A program made the position numbers and the translations under genes. Shown here piece by piece: positions 47,508 to 59,044 of a stretch of 64,000 bases of DNA (the stretch's first letter is position 1; the number at the start of each line of letters is the position of its first letter). Under the pieces are notes generated by a model. That model made no database searches. It was not told where the DNA came from and saw nothing but the letters and a program-made list of their open reading frames with translations. The stretch lies in assembly GCA_000711775.1 (NCBI GenBank), contig ARYC01001261.1, positions 1 through 64,000 on the forward strand, given 5' to 3'. The stretch comes from Oxytricha trifallax. Taxonomy: Eukaryota; Ciliophora; Spirotrichea; Sporadotrichida; Oxytrichidae.

Positions 47508-48407
47508 ATGGAATAACATTCATTATTAAGTATTATTTTTCTTTAAATCCTAAACTTTTACAAGTTAAGTTAATTAGATTTAAGGCACCTGACTTTAAAG
47601 TTAAATGAACCAATAATAACTTACTGGTATCAATGTTTCAGAACTGCACAGAAATGCAAAAGTAAGAAAGAGCTATACAACCTTCTTGCCCAAGACTGCC
47701 ACGCTTTCCTACCCAAAGCGAACTCCACCAACATATATTTCCTAAAGTAAATCATAAGAGCAGAGAAAGATGTAAAGATTAACTTACCCCTAAAAATGTT
47801 ATTATAGTATGTAAGGAGAGACAGAGTAAAAGTGTCAGCAGTGCCATAAATCGATGGACTTACAGGTCAAGACTTTCTCGAGTATGCAAGAGGGTCTTCA
47901 AGAAAACTCTAATACTTGCCAAATGAACGAGATTGAATCAACTAAGACAGATAATGGATATGAGATTTGCTATTCACCCTAGACACAGACGGTATCTCCC
48001 AGATGATTAACGATGCAATGCTCTAACGAAGAGAAAAACTAGAACAAAACAGAGATCTAGTAATAGAAATGAGACCCGAGTTCGTAGACGCTCTCAGCAG
48101 ATGCCTTAACTTTAGCAGTAAGATTACTCTCTCTAAATTCTTTGTGTAGCTGAGAGCGGTAAGGCTGTGAATCTAGTTAAGGATTCATCTAAAAGAAAGA
48201 GAACCCGTGATTAAATAGAGAGGTAAAAGATTATGAATAGCTTTGAAATAAGATAAGCAAGAATCCTTGCAATAAACTAAAAAGTTGAAGCAATAACATG
48301 ACAATATGGAAAGTGAGTAGATTGACTTAAGCAAGATAAAAGAGTAGTTTATGCAAGATGGTAACATGAAGAACATGCAAAATCAGTCTCCTAACGTGAG
48401 ACGCTGA
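47508..48407 (+). CDS. Unknown 299-residue protein with four in-frame TGA
   Basis: A single frame from ATG 47508 to TGA 48405 has no frameshift over 900 bp and many TAA/TAG Gln codons. TGA occurs inside at 47934, 47961, 48168 and 48234. Readable parts: ELYNLLAQDCHAFLPKANST, DVKINLPLKMLLQYVRRD, LTGQDFLEYARGSSRKLQYL, DLLFTLDTDGISQMINDAML, LVIEMRPEFVDALSRCL. Trp is also written TGG (YWYQCF, RQWI). The TGAs sit in contexts such as ERD_INQDRQWI_DLL, where Trp or Arg would fit. Family unknown to me. It runs tail to tail with the SecA-like gene. Either decay by G-to-A or C-to-T changes, or a locally readable TGA. Confidence 0.5.
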
Positions 48408-48610
48408 GTGCTGCTGCTTCTATTCTCCACGATTCTCTAAATGTTATTAATAGCAAAAACTTGATTATGGCGAATCGCTTTAAAAAATTAAGGTAAATAT
48501 CAAATTCCTAATATTGGTTTCTCTCTCTGAATTTCTATGGTTTATGTGGCTTTTAAAGTGTTTTATTTCACTAGAAGCTGGCCTCAACCACTTTTCATTG
48601 AGCAAAAATC

Positions 48611-49138
48611 TTTGTAAAATCCAAAATAAAATGAATAATCAAGAAATTACTTACACTATTTTAATTTTAATCTTTTTAAATCTAATTAAACACTACTCTA
48701 TCTCGAAATTTTATAGACTTCGAGATAGAGTGCGATAGAGTATTATTATTTATTAAAATTACTAATAACTGAATTAAATGAAATGTAGTTTTAAAATATT
48801 TAAATGTTAATTATTTATTAATTTAGATCTTACATTATATTAAAAATTATAATTAAAATTAAGCAAAAAACTTTAAAATAATAACATTTAGATAATTGAA
48901 TTATACAAATTATGAATAACTTTAATTATTAAAAATTATTAACATTTAAATATTTTAAAACTACATTTCATTTAATTCAGTTATTAGTAATTTTAATAAA
49001 TAATAATACTCTATCGCACTCTATCTCGAAGTCAATAAAATTTCGAGATAGAGTAGTGTTTAATTAGATTTAAAAAGATTAAAATTAAAATAGTGTAAGT
49101 AATTTCTTGATTATTCATTTTATTTTGGATTTTACAAA
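48611..49138. mobile_element. Foldback element in the SecA-like gene tail
   Basis: TTTGTAAAATCCAAAATA at 48611 is mirrored at 49138. Each arm is about 200 bp and nearly identical to the other, so both arms give the same short ORF on opposite strands. Each arm holds a small hairpin (CTCTATCTCGAAA...TTCGAGATAGAG) next to GCGATAGAGTATT. The coding frame on both sides (GKKF before, LLNEKWLRPASSEIKHF after) continues once it is removed. Confidence 0.8.
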
Positions 49139-49919
49139 ATTTTTTACCCATTGTCTCCTCACTCTCTTGAAGCTCTGTATTAGTGCAAGTTATTGATTTA
49201 TCTCTAGCACTGCGACGAGTATTGGTTTCAAGTCTTATTTTATTCTTTGATAAATTCAAGCTTTGTTAATTTTTCATTTCTCTCTTTTTATTACTTTTCT
49301 TACTACCTTTGCTTCTGGATCTCTCTCTCTGCTTTTAGCCTTAGTAATTTCATGGTACTACCGTTTTAAATTCTTCTGAATCAATTACTATATCTTTTAT
49401 AATGGTTTATCTTGCAGCAAAGGATTTTAAGTTATCTTCTTTTCAATATGTTCTATGAGAGAAGGCAAATAAAAACCAACTCACTTTATTCAGCTTATTC
49501 TACATTTTATTAAGGCTCTTTTACTTCTTCAAGAGTATCTTGCTTCGCTACTGCTGATGCGTTGCTTGCCTCACTATAAGCTTTCTCTGTAAGAGTTATG
49601 ATATGTTGAACGATTTCTTTCACAATTTTATCTTGCTTCTAATTGTTTGAAAGCTCTGCATAAATAAATGCTAGGGCACCTAATTTTATTGAAGAAAGTT
49701 TTCCATTTTCCTCTAATCGATTTTACAAAATTGATTATACTTAATTATGCTTGCGATCTAGATTAAGTTCAATTTCTCTCAGTTCTTATATTATAAGCTG
49801 ATCTTCACTATTCTAAGAAGCGTATTTATATAATACTCGTTTCCACCTGTCTTTAGTGTTAAGTTTGTTAAGTCTTTCAATAATTTATTCTTGAGATCGT
49901 TTGAAAAACATTAGCAATA

Positions 49920-51228
49920 TTGTTAAAATAGAATTGAATTGGGGAAATTGAAAAATAAAAATATAATTTAAATAGTTAGTATATATAACTGCCACTAATT
50001 ACAGAGGTCTGTAGATCAAATTTGATTCATGACAGTTACCGTTATGTTTATAAGTGTCCCGGCTACTGGAACCACCGATTTCATGTGACTGAGTTGAGCA
50101 TTCAGGTATTTGACACATTTGACACCCGATTTAGTAAATTCTCCAGTGCCTTATAGAGAGATTTGACACTTTTGGCAGGTAGATTTAGTATTAGACGACT
50201 TTATATTAAATTAACAATCAGATTTATTTAATTTAAAAAACAATAAAAATAATAAAATAAATAATCAAGTATTTTTGATACTTTTGACACATCATACACT
50301 GATAAATCCTGTCAAATCTTTTTTAAAAAAGTGATTAATAATGATCAGTAAATTAATATATGGTTTAATAATTAAAGTTGCGTCAAAGGAGAGCAGAGCC
50401 AATACTCTATCGCAGTATTCTATTAGAAGCACGGGGTGGCTCAATTGCACATCGACTGGTCTGGTATCCTCTCCGTATCTCTAAGTACCGTAGTCTTCCG
50501 AAAGGATACTGCCACAACCGGCAGTATCTGTACCGTGCAGTTCTTGCTTCAACACCGACTTTGAAGATGATTTATTCTGGAGAGGTGGCTCTAAAGGACA
50601 ACAAACCGGATATACAGCTTGCGGTGAGACTTGTGGCAGTATCCTTTCGGAAGACTACGGTACTTAGAGATACGGAGAGGATACCAGACCAGTCGATGTG
50701 CAATTGAGCCACCCCGTGCTTCTAATAGAATACTGCGATAGAGTATTGGCTCTGCTCTCCTTTGACGCAACTTTAATTATTAAACCATATATTAATTTAC
50801 TGATCATTATTAATCACTTTTTTAAAAAAGATTTGACAGGATTTATCAGTGTATGATGTGTCAAAAGTATCAAAAATACTTGATTATTTATTTTATTATT
50901 TTTATTGTTTTTTAAATTAAATAAATCTGATTGTTAATTTAATATAAAGTCGTCTAATACTAAATCTACCTGCCAAAAGTGTCAAATCTCTCTATAAGGC
51001 ACTGGAGAATTTACTAAATCGGGTGTCAAATGTGTCAAATACCTGAATGCTCAACTCAGTCACATGAAATCGGTGGTTCCAGTAGCCGGGACACTTATAA
51101 ACATAACGGTAACTGTCATGAATCAAATTTGATCTACAGACCTCTGTAATTAGTGGCAGTTATATATACTAACTATTTAAATTATATTTTTATTTTTCAA
51201 TTTCCCCAATTCAATTCTATTTTAACAA
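49920..51228. mobile_element. 1.3-kb near-perfect palindrome, TA-flanked
   Basis: The ends TTGTTAAAATAG and CTATTTTAACAA are flanked by TA (49918-49919, 51229-51230). The arms of about 600 bp look identical or nearly so, leaving a loop of about 110 bp (about 50518-50630). Ends and subterminal blocks (ATAACTGCC, TAGATCAAATTTG, ACCGTTATGTTTA) match the Rep-bearing element at 11381. TTTGACAC words recur in the arms. A 109-codon ORF (50378-50707) spans the loop and reads through both arms; I treat it as non-genic. It is inserted in the SecA-like gene at the codon after GGSYLI. Confidence 0.85.
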
Positions 51229-52248
51229 TAATTAAATATGAACCTCCATTTTAATCGATTTCATCATTATTTTAAATGTTTGTTCCTCTTCCCTGTGATT
51301 TGTTAAGTAAGTGCTCGCCATAATCTTTGCTTGCGTTTCTCAATAAATACCCGCCTTCAATCACATATTCATTTGCAGCAGCTTAGGAGTGGCTGAAACT
51401 TTTAAATCAAAGTTTAAATTCTAATAACTTTTTTCAATAGCGCTATAATTTGTAGAAGCAACAATTAAAACTGTTGAAAAAGCTACTAAATCCTTTCTGA
51501 TTTCTTGAACTTTTTGTAAATTATCTATTTGATTAAAACTTATTATTAAGCCAGGCAACTAAGTATTATTTTCTCCTTCAGTTAATCCAGTGTAGGGAAC
51601 AACACAGGTGAGCTATGAAAAGCTAAATTAAGACAATTTTCTTCACTTTGAGAAAGATGCCTTCCTGAAAATCCAATAATGCTTTTTACTTGCTTGTAAA
51701 ATTTAGCTAATTAATAATGTTTTCAATGGAGCCATCGAATTAAATCCAGTCGTATTCATCAACAAGAACGATACTATCTTTCTACACACTCATAAATTTA
51801 GCTAGCTTGATTTATTTCTTGAGTTTTGGTTGAGTGAGAAAATAAATATCTGCACTTTTTGCGAAGAAATTAAAGTTTCAATCAAGTTTCATTGCAGTAA
51901 TAACTTTTTGAAATTTTTTGAAATCTCTCAGCACTAAGTGTTCATTCTTGCCAACTAGATTACGGATAGCTTGGTTTTAAGACTAAAAGAATGGCTAACG
52001 CATTACAACTTATGGTTTTCGCCATTAACAATACCAAATGTATTGAATGGTTTGCTTGTAGATTTTCCCAAATATAATTAATGCAAAAAATTTGAGAACT
52101 GTATAATTTAAAGCCAAGATTTTGCTGTAACTTTTCTAAGTCAGCACTCACACTTAACTTTCATTTTGAGGCTTTTAATTGAAGTCTGTAGCTAAATAAT
52201 GAAAGATATTTGCATTCTCAAATAGTTATAGTAAGTCTTCAATTGTTT

Positions 52249-52883
52249 GGGGGGTACCTGTCTCACCACCACACTTTTTATATATAATATTTTTATTTAA
52301 AAAATTTACAGTTCTGGTCAAATTTGGGTTGATTTTCATAAATAAGGCAATGAAAAATAATAATTAGCAACTTTTAAGAAGAGTAAAGCTTAAAATAAAT
52401 GTACTTTTGTCATAAAACTCATGTTATTTTCACAAGGATTATCTCACAAAACTTTGCAATCTTTTTCGCATTTAATTATTAAAATTAAAAACGTTTTTGA
52501 CTTTATTCACTCAATTTGCTCTTTATTAAGGATTAGACATGGTCATTTACTTATTAATATATAAAATAAACTTGATTGTATTTGAAATGACCATGTCTAA
52601 TCCTTAATAAAGAGCAAATTGAGTGAATAAAGTCAAAAACGTTTTTAATTTTAATAATTAAATGCGAAAAAGATTGCAAAGTTTTGTGAGATAATCCTTG
52701 TGAAAATAACATGAGTTTTATGACAAAAGTAAATTTATTTGAAGCTTTACTCTTCTTAAAAGTTGCTAATTATTATTTTTATTGTCTTATTTATGAAAAT
52801 CAACCCAAATTTGACCAGAACTGTAAATTTTTTAAATAAAAATATTATATATAAAAAGTCTGGTGGTGAGACAGGTACCCCCC
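52249..52883. mobile_element. Foldback element with GGGGGGTACC ends, 8-bp duplication
   Basis: Starts GGGGGGTACCTGTCTCACCA at 52249 and ends in the inverse at 52883, flanked by AATTGTTT on both sides (52241-52248, 52884-52891). The arms are about 300 bp and almost identical, with about 40 bp between them. No gene; short ORFs are arm translations. It interrupts the SecA-like gene between SDKTI and EDLLQLFENAN. Confidence 0.85.
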
Positions 52884-53421
52884 AATTGTTTTATCAGAGA
52901 ATGCTTCCATATTTCGAGGTAAGTATAAAATCTTTGAATTTAAGAGCTATCTACATTAAGACAATTCTCAATAATATTGTTGTTGGGTCTTGCATTTCTT
53001 TTCTCAATTTAAGCTCCTATAATATATTGTTGAAGCTTCTAAATTTGAGAATTCTTGCCAACCCGCTACACGTCTCTGCTCTGCATTCTTTATGTAAGGC
53101 CTTTCATAAAGTATACCATAGTGTTTGAATCAATAACTTCTTACTTCTGTATAAAAGTAGCCCTGGAAATTTAATTTTAATCTTTGAGTTTGTCAACTGT
53201 TTTGAGAACAGCTGAGAGCACAAATTATAACAAAATATTCTGTATATTCAACTGAAATATCTCTGATTAAGTTCAAGCCACTGTCTTGCTTGAGTAGAAA
53301 AATGAAAGGCACATTTAATATAAAGAATGGTATTAGCTTTTTTTAATTAAGAATCAATTTTAAATACTGCCCAAGTTTAACCCATTAATTTTAAAATATA
53401 ATGGTGGGTAGAATTAGCTAA

Positions 53422-53957
53422 AATAGCATAATAATCGTGAATATTATCAATTAATTAACTTTTTACATTTCTATTTAATTATGTTAATTTTACTTTATTT
53501 TTAGGTACTCTACCGCATTTTAGCTGTTTTGCGGTAGAGTACCTTAATTATATTAATTTAAAAATATATTAGTTTTAAATGCTTCAAATGAATAAGTAAT
53601 TTAGTTTATAGAAAAAGTTATATATAGTTTAAAGTTAGTAAGTAAAAATAATAAATAAATAATTTTCACAATTTCAAACTTAATCCCATAAAAAAGGTTG
53701 CTTTATACAGCAACATTCTAAAATTATTCTCATTTTTATATATTATATTTATTATATATAACTTTTTCTATAAACTAAATTACTTATTTATTTGAAGCAT
53801 TTAAAACTAATATATTTTAAAATTAATATAATTAAGGTACTCTACCGCAAAACAGCTAAAATGCGGTAGAGTACCTAAAAATAAAATAAAATTAATATAA
53901 TTAAATAGGAATGTAAAAAGTTGATTAATTGATAATATTCACGATTATTATGCTATT
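53422..53957. mobile_element. Foldback element with palindromic TTAGCTAA flanks
   Basis: AATAGCATAATAATCG at 53422 is mirrored at 53957; TTAGCTAA flanks both sides (53414-53421, 53958-53965). That octamer is itself palindromic, so the true duplication length is 4 to 8. Each arm carries GGTACTCTACCGC...GCGGTAGAGTACC as an internal hairpin. Removing one flank copy restores the frame KFDLAN-STHHYILKL of the SecA-like gene. Confidence 0.8.
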
Positions 53958-55123
53958 TTAGCTAAATCAAATTTCTGCACCTAATCAAGCTGTTTTGTGA
54001 ATGCTGCTATGTTATTAAAGAATACATAGTTTGCCAAAACTAGAGCCTGTCTTATGTAAGGTGAACGTATAAATAACAAGATTGATTCTTTAATTAATTC
54101 ATCTTATACTGTTAATTTTTCACCCATATAATAACCAATAGCAGCTAAAAGGATTCGTGGCAGAGCAGCAATTTCAAATTATAGTTGCTTTAGTGCGGAA
54201 ATTCTTTAGCACGATTGATTTAAGCACGATCTTGAGCATTTCAATACTCAGATTTAGTACCCTTGATTTTACCTTTTACCCGCATTATCAAAAATTGAAT
54301 CGACTTTACTATTTTTAAAAAACAAAGGCATGCTATCTTGATCGGGTGCCCTTTTTGGCACTTATAAATCATTTGTACGTTCTAAATAGAAGATAATATT
54401 TAGAATTTAAGCTTACCAGCTCTTGGATTAAAAAGCAATTGAAAGTTTGATTTCAGGGTTATTCTAAAATCCAGTTACTGGATTCATCTAGCTAATTTAT
54501 GCTTAATTTTAATGATTAATTCGATTAGATTTTAGTATTAAACAGTTGGAATATTAAATTTTTTACTGGATTATTGAAGCTTAACTATATAAAATTCACT
54601 CTTGAGCTTTTATCTTCCAGATTTATTGATGACTGACTCAATCCAAACAAATTCAAATAATAAGTATTTATGATAACTCATTAAAAAAGTAGCGTTGAGT
54701 TCCAAGGAAGTAAGTGGTTGAAGAGCCATGATAATTTATTTTTAAGTTGGATCAAAGCTAAAATTGATTTTTATAAATAAAATATCGAAATCAGCGGTAA
54801 TTTCTTTAAAATTTAAACCTTTTTCCTATCATAATTGAATGATGGCCAGTAGTAATGTGAAGACGGGAATAGCTAGATGATAATGGCACTAAAAATCGAA
54901 AAATCGAGTCGCCAGTTTTGACTCTGAAAAATTGCATTTGACTTAAGCCGACACGCTGGATTATAGGGGCCAGGCAAGTATAATAGTATACCAATCTTAA
55001 TAAAATCTCAAGAACGGCTCCGACAACCTTCTAAATATATGGTACTATAAACTTAAAGTTAAAAATCACACTAATTCAATCATAAAAATCAAATCATTTT
55101 AAAATTTTGTATAAGCTATGATA

Positions 55124-55266
55124 AAGTCAACCCTTCTTTTTGCATTCTCTCAATTGGCTCCCTCAAATAAAGTTATATTCTGTCCTTTTAAATTTCCTTA
55201 TTTATCGATATATTTAAAACTTTTTATCAACTTATAAATTCTATGTGTACATACGTATTGGGGTTT
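55124..55266. repeat. Right terminal inverted repeat of the 12.9-kb candidate
   Basis: Inverse of 42328-42470, ending TATTGGGGTTT. Confidence 0.8.
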
Positions 55267-57955
55267 ATGTTTAAGGATCGCTATGAATCTTATTTTAGGG
55301 TGACTTTGTATTTGAGCATTCTATCTAAAAAATCAATTATTGGGATTCTATGACCACTTGAGGTCTTATTGAATCCATTTTTCAATGCAGATTATGAAGC
55401 TTACATATTTTATTCATGGAGTTGTTTTTCGCTTAAATAATAAACTATAGAGACTCGATTAATAGTTGACACTCTATTAAATTGAGTTGTTGAGGATATA
55501 TATTATTTCTGATTTATTGTTACGATATCAATCAAGTATTAGTGTAATTTAAAAATTAAAGAATGCATATAAGTTGAAGTTTAAATAGATCATATATATA
55601 CTTATTAATTCGATGTACAAGTTTTTTATAATAAAACTTTTTTATATTTATCAATTAAACTATTAAAATATTGATTTATATTTATAAGTTTTTGTTCAAT
55701 ACTTCGATTTTAAAGTACAACCTTTATTAAATGAAAAGCCAATTTTTAACCTACAATAATAAGAAATATTTTAATTTAAAATCAGCATAACTTTTAATTA
55801 TTCCAACGACACAAACAATTATTGTTTAATATAACTTTTAGTTCTAAATATTTTCATATTATGTAACTCTGGAACATAATTTTATTAATATATTAAAATA
55901 GATATGTATAACTAGTTTAAAGCATTTACATATTTAGGACTTCAAGCTATCTTTAAGAAAATTTGAATTTAGAAAGTTAAAATAGAATAGTGGGTTTTAG
56001 ATTTATTTTAGAATATATTTAAAGGGAATTGTATTTAATGCTTTTATACATTCAACAATATAAAAGTTATTATCGGATTTAATTATAACTCATTTATTTA
56101 TTCAAGATGTTTCATTCTAGTTTTATATCTACTCTAGATTATTGTGATTATATTAAGTTAGTGTTTTTAAATAAAAGGGAAGAATAAACAAGAGTGAATA
56201 ATCGGTAGATTTTATATATAGAAAGCTTAATTAAATCCAAAAGATTTTATCTAAGTTAATTAAATCATTTATTAATAAATTGGAAAAAAAAGTAATATTA
56301 ATAAACTTGTCGAATTTTATCTTTGACTGTTTTTAAATTTAAATTTTAAAACATTCAATTATTTTTCTCCATTTCATATGAATTACACTATCAATAATTT
56401 ATTGTAACTAGAGTGAGTTAGGGAGACAGGATAAAATTGTAAATCAAATGGCTTGAATTCATAATTCCAAGATGATTTATTATTATTTCTCTACTTCTTT
56501 AATTAGGACCTATATATTAATGTAAACTAAAGATACTATTTAGTTAATTATAAAAAATAATATTTACATCGAAATTGTTGAAGTAAGATTAGTTTAAAGT
56601 ATACAATAAGTGACCTACTCATTATTTAATAAGAAATCTTTTTTGACTAAAAACAATTCTCTTTTTAAAAAAATAATTTTGACAAATTATAATCATTCTT
56701 GTAAAACATGTTAAACTTAAAATATATTAATATAACACGATATGCGTCTTCGACATCTTTTTTTTATTAATTTATTTATCTAATTTTTTGCAAATATTAC
56801 TATAGTTGAAGAATTTAGTTGGGAATTAAAAGGGAAATTGTAAAAACAATAAAAATCTATGATAATCTAAGATTCTGCAATTTAGTTTCTTCTAATTATG
56901 AATAATTACGTGGGTTTAATAATGTATACATATATTAAAACTTTGTAAATTAAAAAAGGTTTCTATATTTATAAATCGAGCAAGAATAATTAAGAAACTT
57001 AATAGAGTTAAATCACAAACTCATATGAACTGGTTATTTATTATAAATTTATAAATTTTATAAATCACATTTTATTATAATAATTTAATTTTTCATATTG
57101 TCTGGTAGTTAATTATTCATACCTTAGAATATAAGAAATAGAATCTAGTCATAGATAGATCATGGGATTAAATAATTAAGAATAAATAGTTGGCGAAGAA
57201 GAAGAATTAAATGTAAGGTCTGTAATTAAATTAAAGAATCCATGAATGAGAGAAAAGAATGTCTAATTCACTACAAAGAGTTGATTCAAAGTTGTATGTT
57301 ATAAATATATTTCTTTCTATTTAACCAAATATTAATACAACTTTAATATTATTAACACTTTTAATGTGTTTGAAAATCAATAACAATAAATATAATTACG
57401 GAGGAGAAGGCTTAATTCACAATTATCTTCACAGAATTGATAAATAATTAAAACCTCTCAGATTAAATTAAATTCATTATAAGAAATTTTCTTTTAAAAA
57501 CATTAGAAATATTCCCTTTTTAATACCTAAAAAGTGCCAAATTAAATCATTCAAAATTTTTGATATTTACATACATGCCAAATAAATATATACTGCTAAG
57601 CAAAATAACGTTTATAGAAATTATATAAATGGACCGATCATAATTGCCGGAGAAATGCGTGAGAAATGAAATAAATTCTCTTAATTTAATTCTTGATGAA
57701 TTATTTATAATAAAGAGAGTTAACTCCATCTAAAAAAGATTTATAATTAATATATTATTTTTCGCAATTGTTCGCCTTTCACTCATTTGGCTATACACTT
57801 TGTAATAATAATTCATTTAATATTGTACTGTCTATAAATCTTATATAATTGAACCAACAAAGTATTTGAGCATAGTAATACAATTAGAGCAAAGGAGGTA
57901 AAGAATTTAGCCCACCAGTACTCATATAATAATTTAAATAAAGAAAGGAGACATT
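55267..57955. other. A+T-rich spacer, nothing recognised
   Basis: About 2.7 kb with no protein-like frame and no long inverted repeats. Confidence 0.5.
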
Positions 57956-57959
57956 TTTA

Positions 57960-58240
57960 GAGATTATTATATTTTGCAATTTTTTATTATGGAAGAAAAG
58001 AAGGCTTCAACAGCTTTATTTAAAACAAGAGATTTATATCAGCCTTTAAGAAATGATAAAATGCAATTAAAACATCCCTGAAAGAACCATTTTGAGATAT
58101 TGTATCCTCAACAATCAAAAGGAAAAGTTCCTTAATGTAGAATATTTTTGGGATATTAAAACGAACTAATGTAGCCTTGAAAAAAATTTACTTTGAAGCA
58201 GAGATAATAGAATGGGAAATGAAGAAGCATATCAAGTTTT
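57960..58240 (+). pseudogene. Possible short gene remnant
   Basis: ATG at 57990 reads MEEKKASTALFKTRDLYQPL to TGA near 58081. A shifted frame then reads LNNQKEKFLNVEYFWDIKT. Composition is protein-like but short. No family recognised; low confidence. Confidence 0.25.
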
Positions 58241-58440
58241 GAAAAATATGGACAATTTGAATTTAAATTTTACAAGTAAAAAGATATTTATGATAATATA
58301 GAAATTTTGATGTAATTTAAAGTTTTATATATTACAAGTATATTTTTTTATTTAAAAAATAACCAATATTTCAATTTAATTAATTTTAATAATTATCTTA
58401 ATCCTTTAATATTTGTTTTAATTTTATTATTTCAATTAAA

Positions 58441-58484
58441 CCGCACTCTAACTAAAAATAGTCCTCGTTAGGATTGGAGTGCGG
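58441..58484. repeat. Isolated hairpin CCGCACTC...GAGTGCGG
   Basis: CCGCACTCTAAC pairs with the inverse GATTGGAGTGCGG around a loop of about 18 bases, much richer in G+C than its flanks. It resembles the internal hairpins of the foldbacks at 48611 and 53422, but longer arms could not be traced here. Confidence 0.5.
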
Positions 58485-59044
58485 AAATAAATACATAAAT
58501 ACTGAAATCTGATTACACTAATATGAAAAGGATTTGTAATATCAATTTTAGAAGTTACTGAGAATTAATTGAGGTGCGGGTTTATTTTTTGCTGAATTAT
58601 TATTGAAGAGTTTAGATCAAAGACATTGATCTAAACTGGGACTGTCTGTTCTTTATCATAACCAATTTTCAAATTGAAAATGCAATCCAGAGCCCTTATT
58701 TTCAAATTTTTTTCATTAAATTTTATGGAGGTGAATTTACTTTGTATAGTTCTGCAAGTTTCTCAAATACTTCAGTATCATTAGGTGACTTATTGTTTTC
58801 ATAGTTGTTACAATAATAAACTTTTGTAATTCAGTTATTTAAAGAAAGTTTTAGATATCTTTCAGATTATTTACTGGTGACTTTAGATTTGAACCAATGT
58901 TCTAGGTTAAGCAGTTTCACAATTCTCTGTGCCAAGATTCAGTCAAATAGTAGTAATATTGATAAAATACATTCGAATCGGGGAATTGTGAAAATTAAAA
59001 TACAAAACTAATTATATTATTATTTACTGCTGATATAAGGTGTG

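Larger units (their letters stand above)
48500..54729 (-). pseudogene. SecA-like ATPase gene split by four palindromic elements
   Basis: Exonic pieces in order on the minus strand begin at ATG 54729 (MALQPLTSLELNATFLMSYH). IGYYMGEKLTVQDELIKESI lies near 54130. NIFHYLATDFNQ and SADLEKLQQNLGF flank 52240. A degenerate Walker A region reads IVNGENHKLQC near 52020, then ILVGKNEHLVLRDFKKFQK. DSIVLVDEYDWIQFDGSIEN (DEAD-like) is at 51770, SIIGFSGRHLSQSEE at 51680, and QGRGTNIQNNDEIDQNGGS (SecA GRGTDI motif) at 51290. A charged tail runs to about 48500. Removing the elements at 48611, 49920, 52249 and 53422 rejoins the readable protein. Several frameshifts and TGAs remain, so it is decayed. The cellular role in ciliates is unknown to me. 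Confidence 0.65.
42328..55266. mobile_element. Candidate 12.9-kb transposon with SecA-like gene
   Basis: AAACCCCAATAAGTATGTAC begins at 42328 and the inverse sequence ends at 55266. The match continues for about 140 bp with roughly 85-90 % identity, including TCGATAAATAAGGAAATTTA and AACTTTATTTGAGGGAG. Inside are three decayed genes: unknown basic protein (minus), unknown 300-codon protein (plus) and SecA-like protein (minus). The SecA-like gene starts about 400 bp inside the right repeat. Without the four nested elements the core is about 9.9 kb. No DDE, HUH or tyrosine recombinase was recognised. Alternatively, the two repeats belong to two short independent elements. I could not read a target duplication. 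Confidence 0.55.

Noticed and set aside
47934-48236. TGA as a Trp codon throughout this genome
   Set aside because: The best-preserved genes (transposase at 60 kb, LINE ORF) use TGG for Trp and end at TGA; TGA interruptions occur mainly in decayed genes, some at Arg positions.
48514-49259. Two ORFs of 74 and 75 residues sharing the same C-terminal half
   Set aside because: The shared part is the two inverted arms of the foldback at 48611-49138 read on opposite strands.
50378-50707. 109-residue ORF in the palindrome
   Set aside because: It crosses arm, loop and opposite arm, so much of it is self-complementary; no domain is recognisable.
52763-53128. 121-residue plus-strand ORF
   Set aside because: It begins in the arm of a foldback and continues antisense to the SecA-like gene, which has the better coding character.
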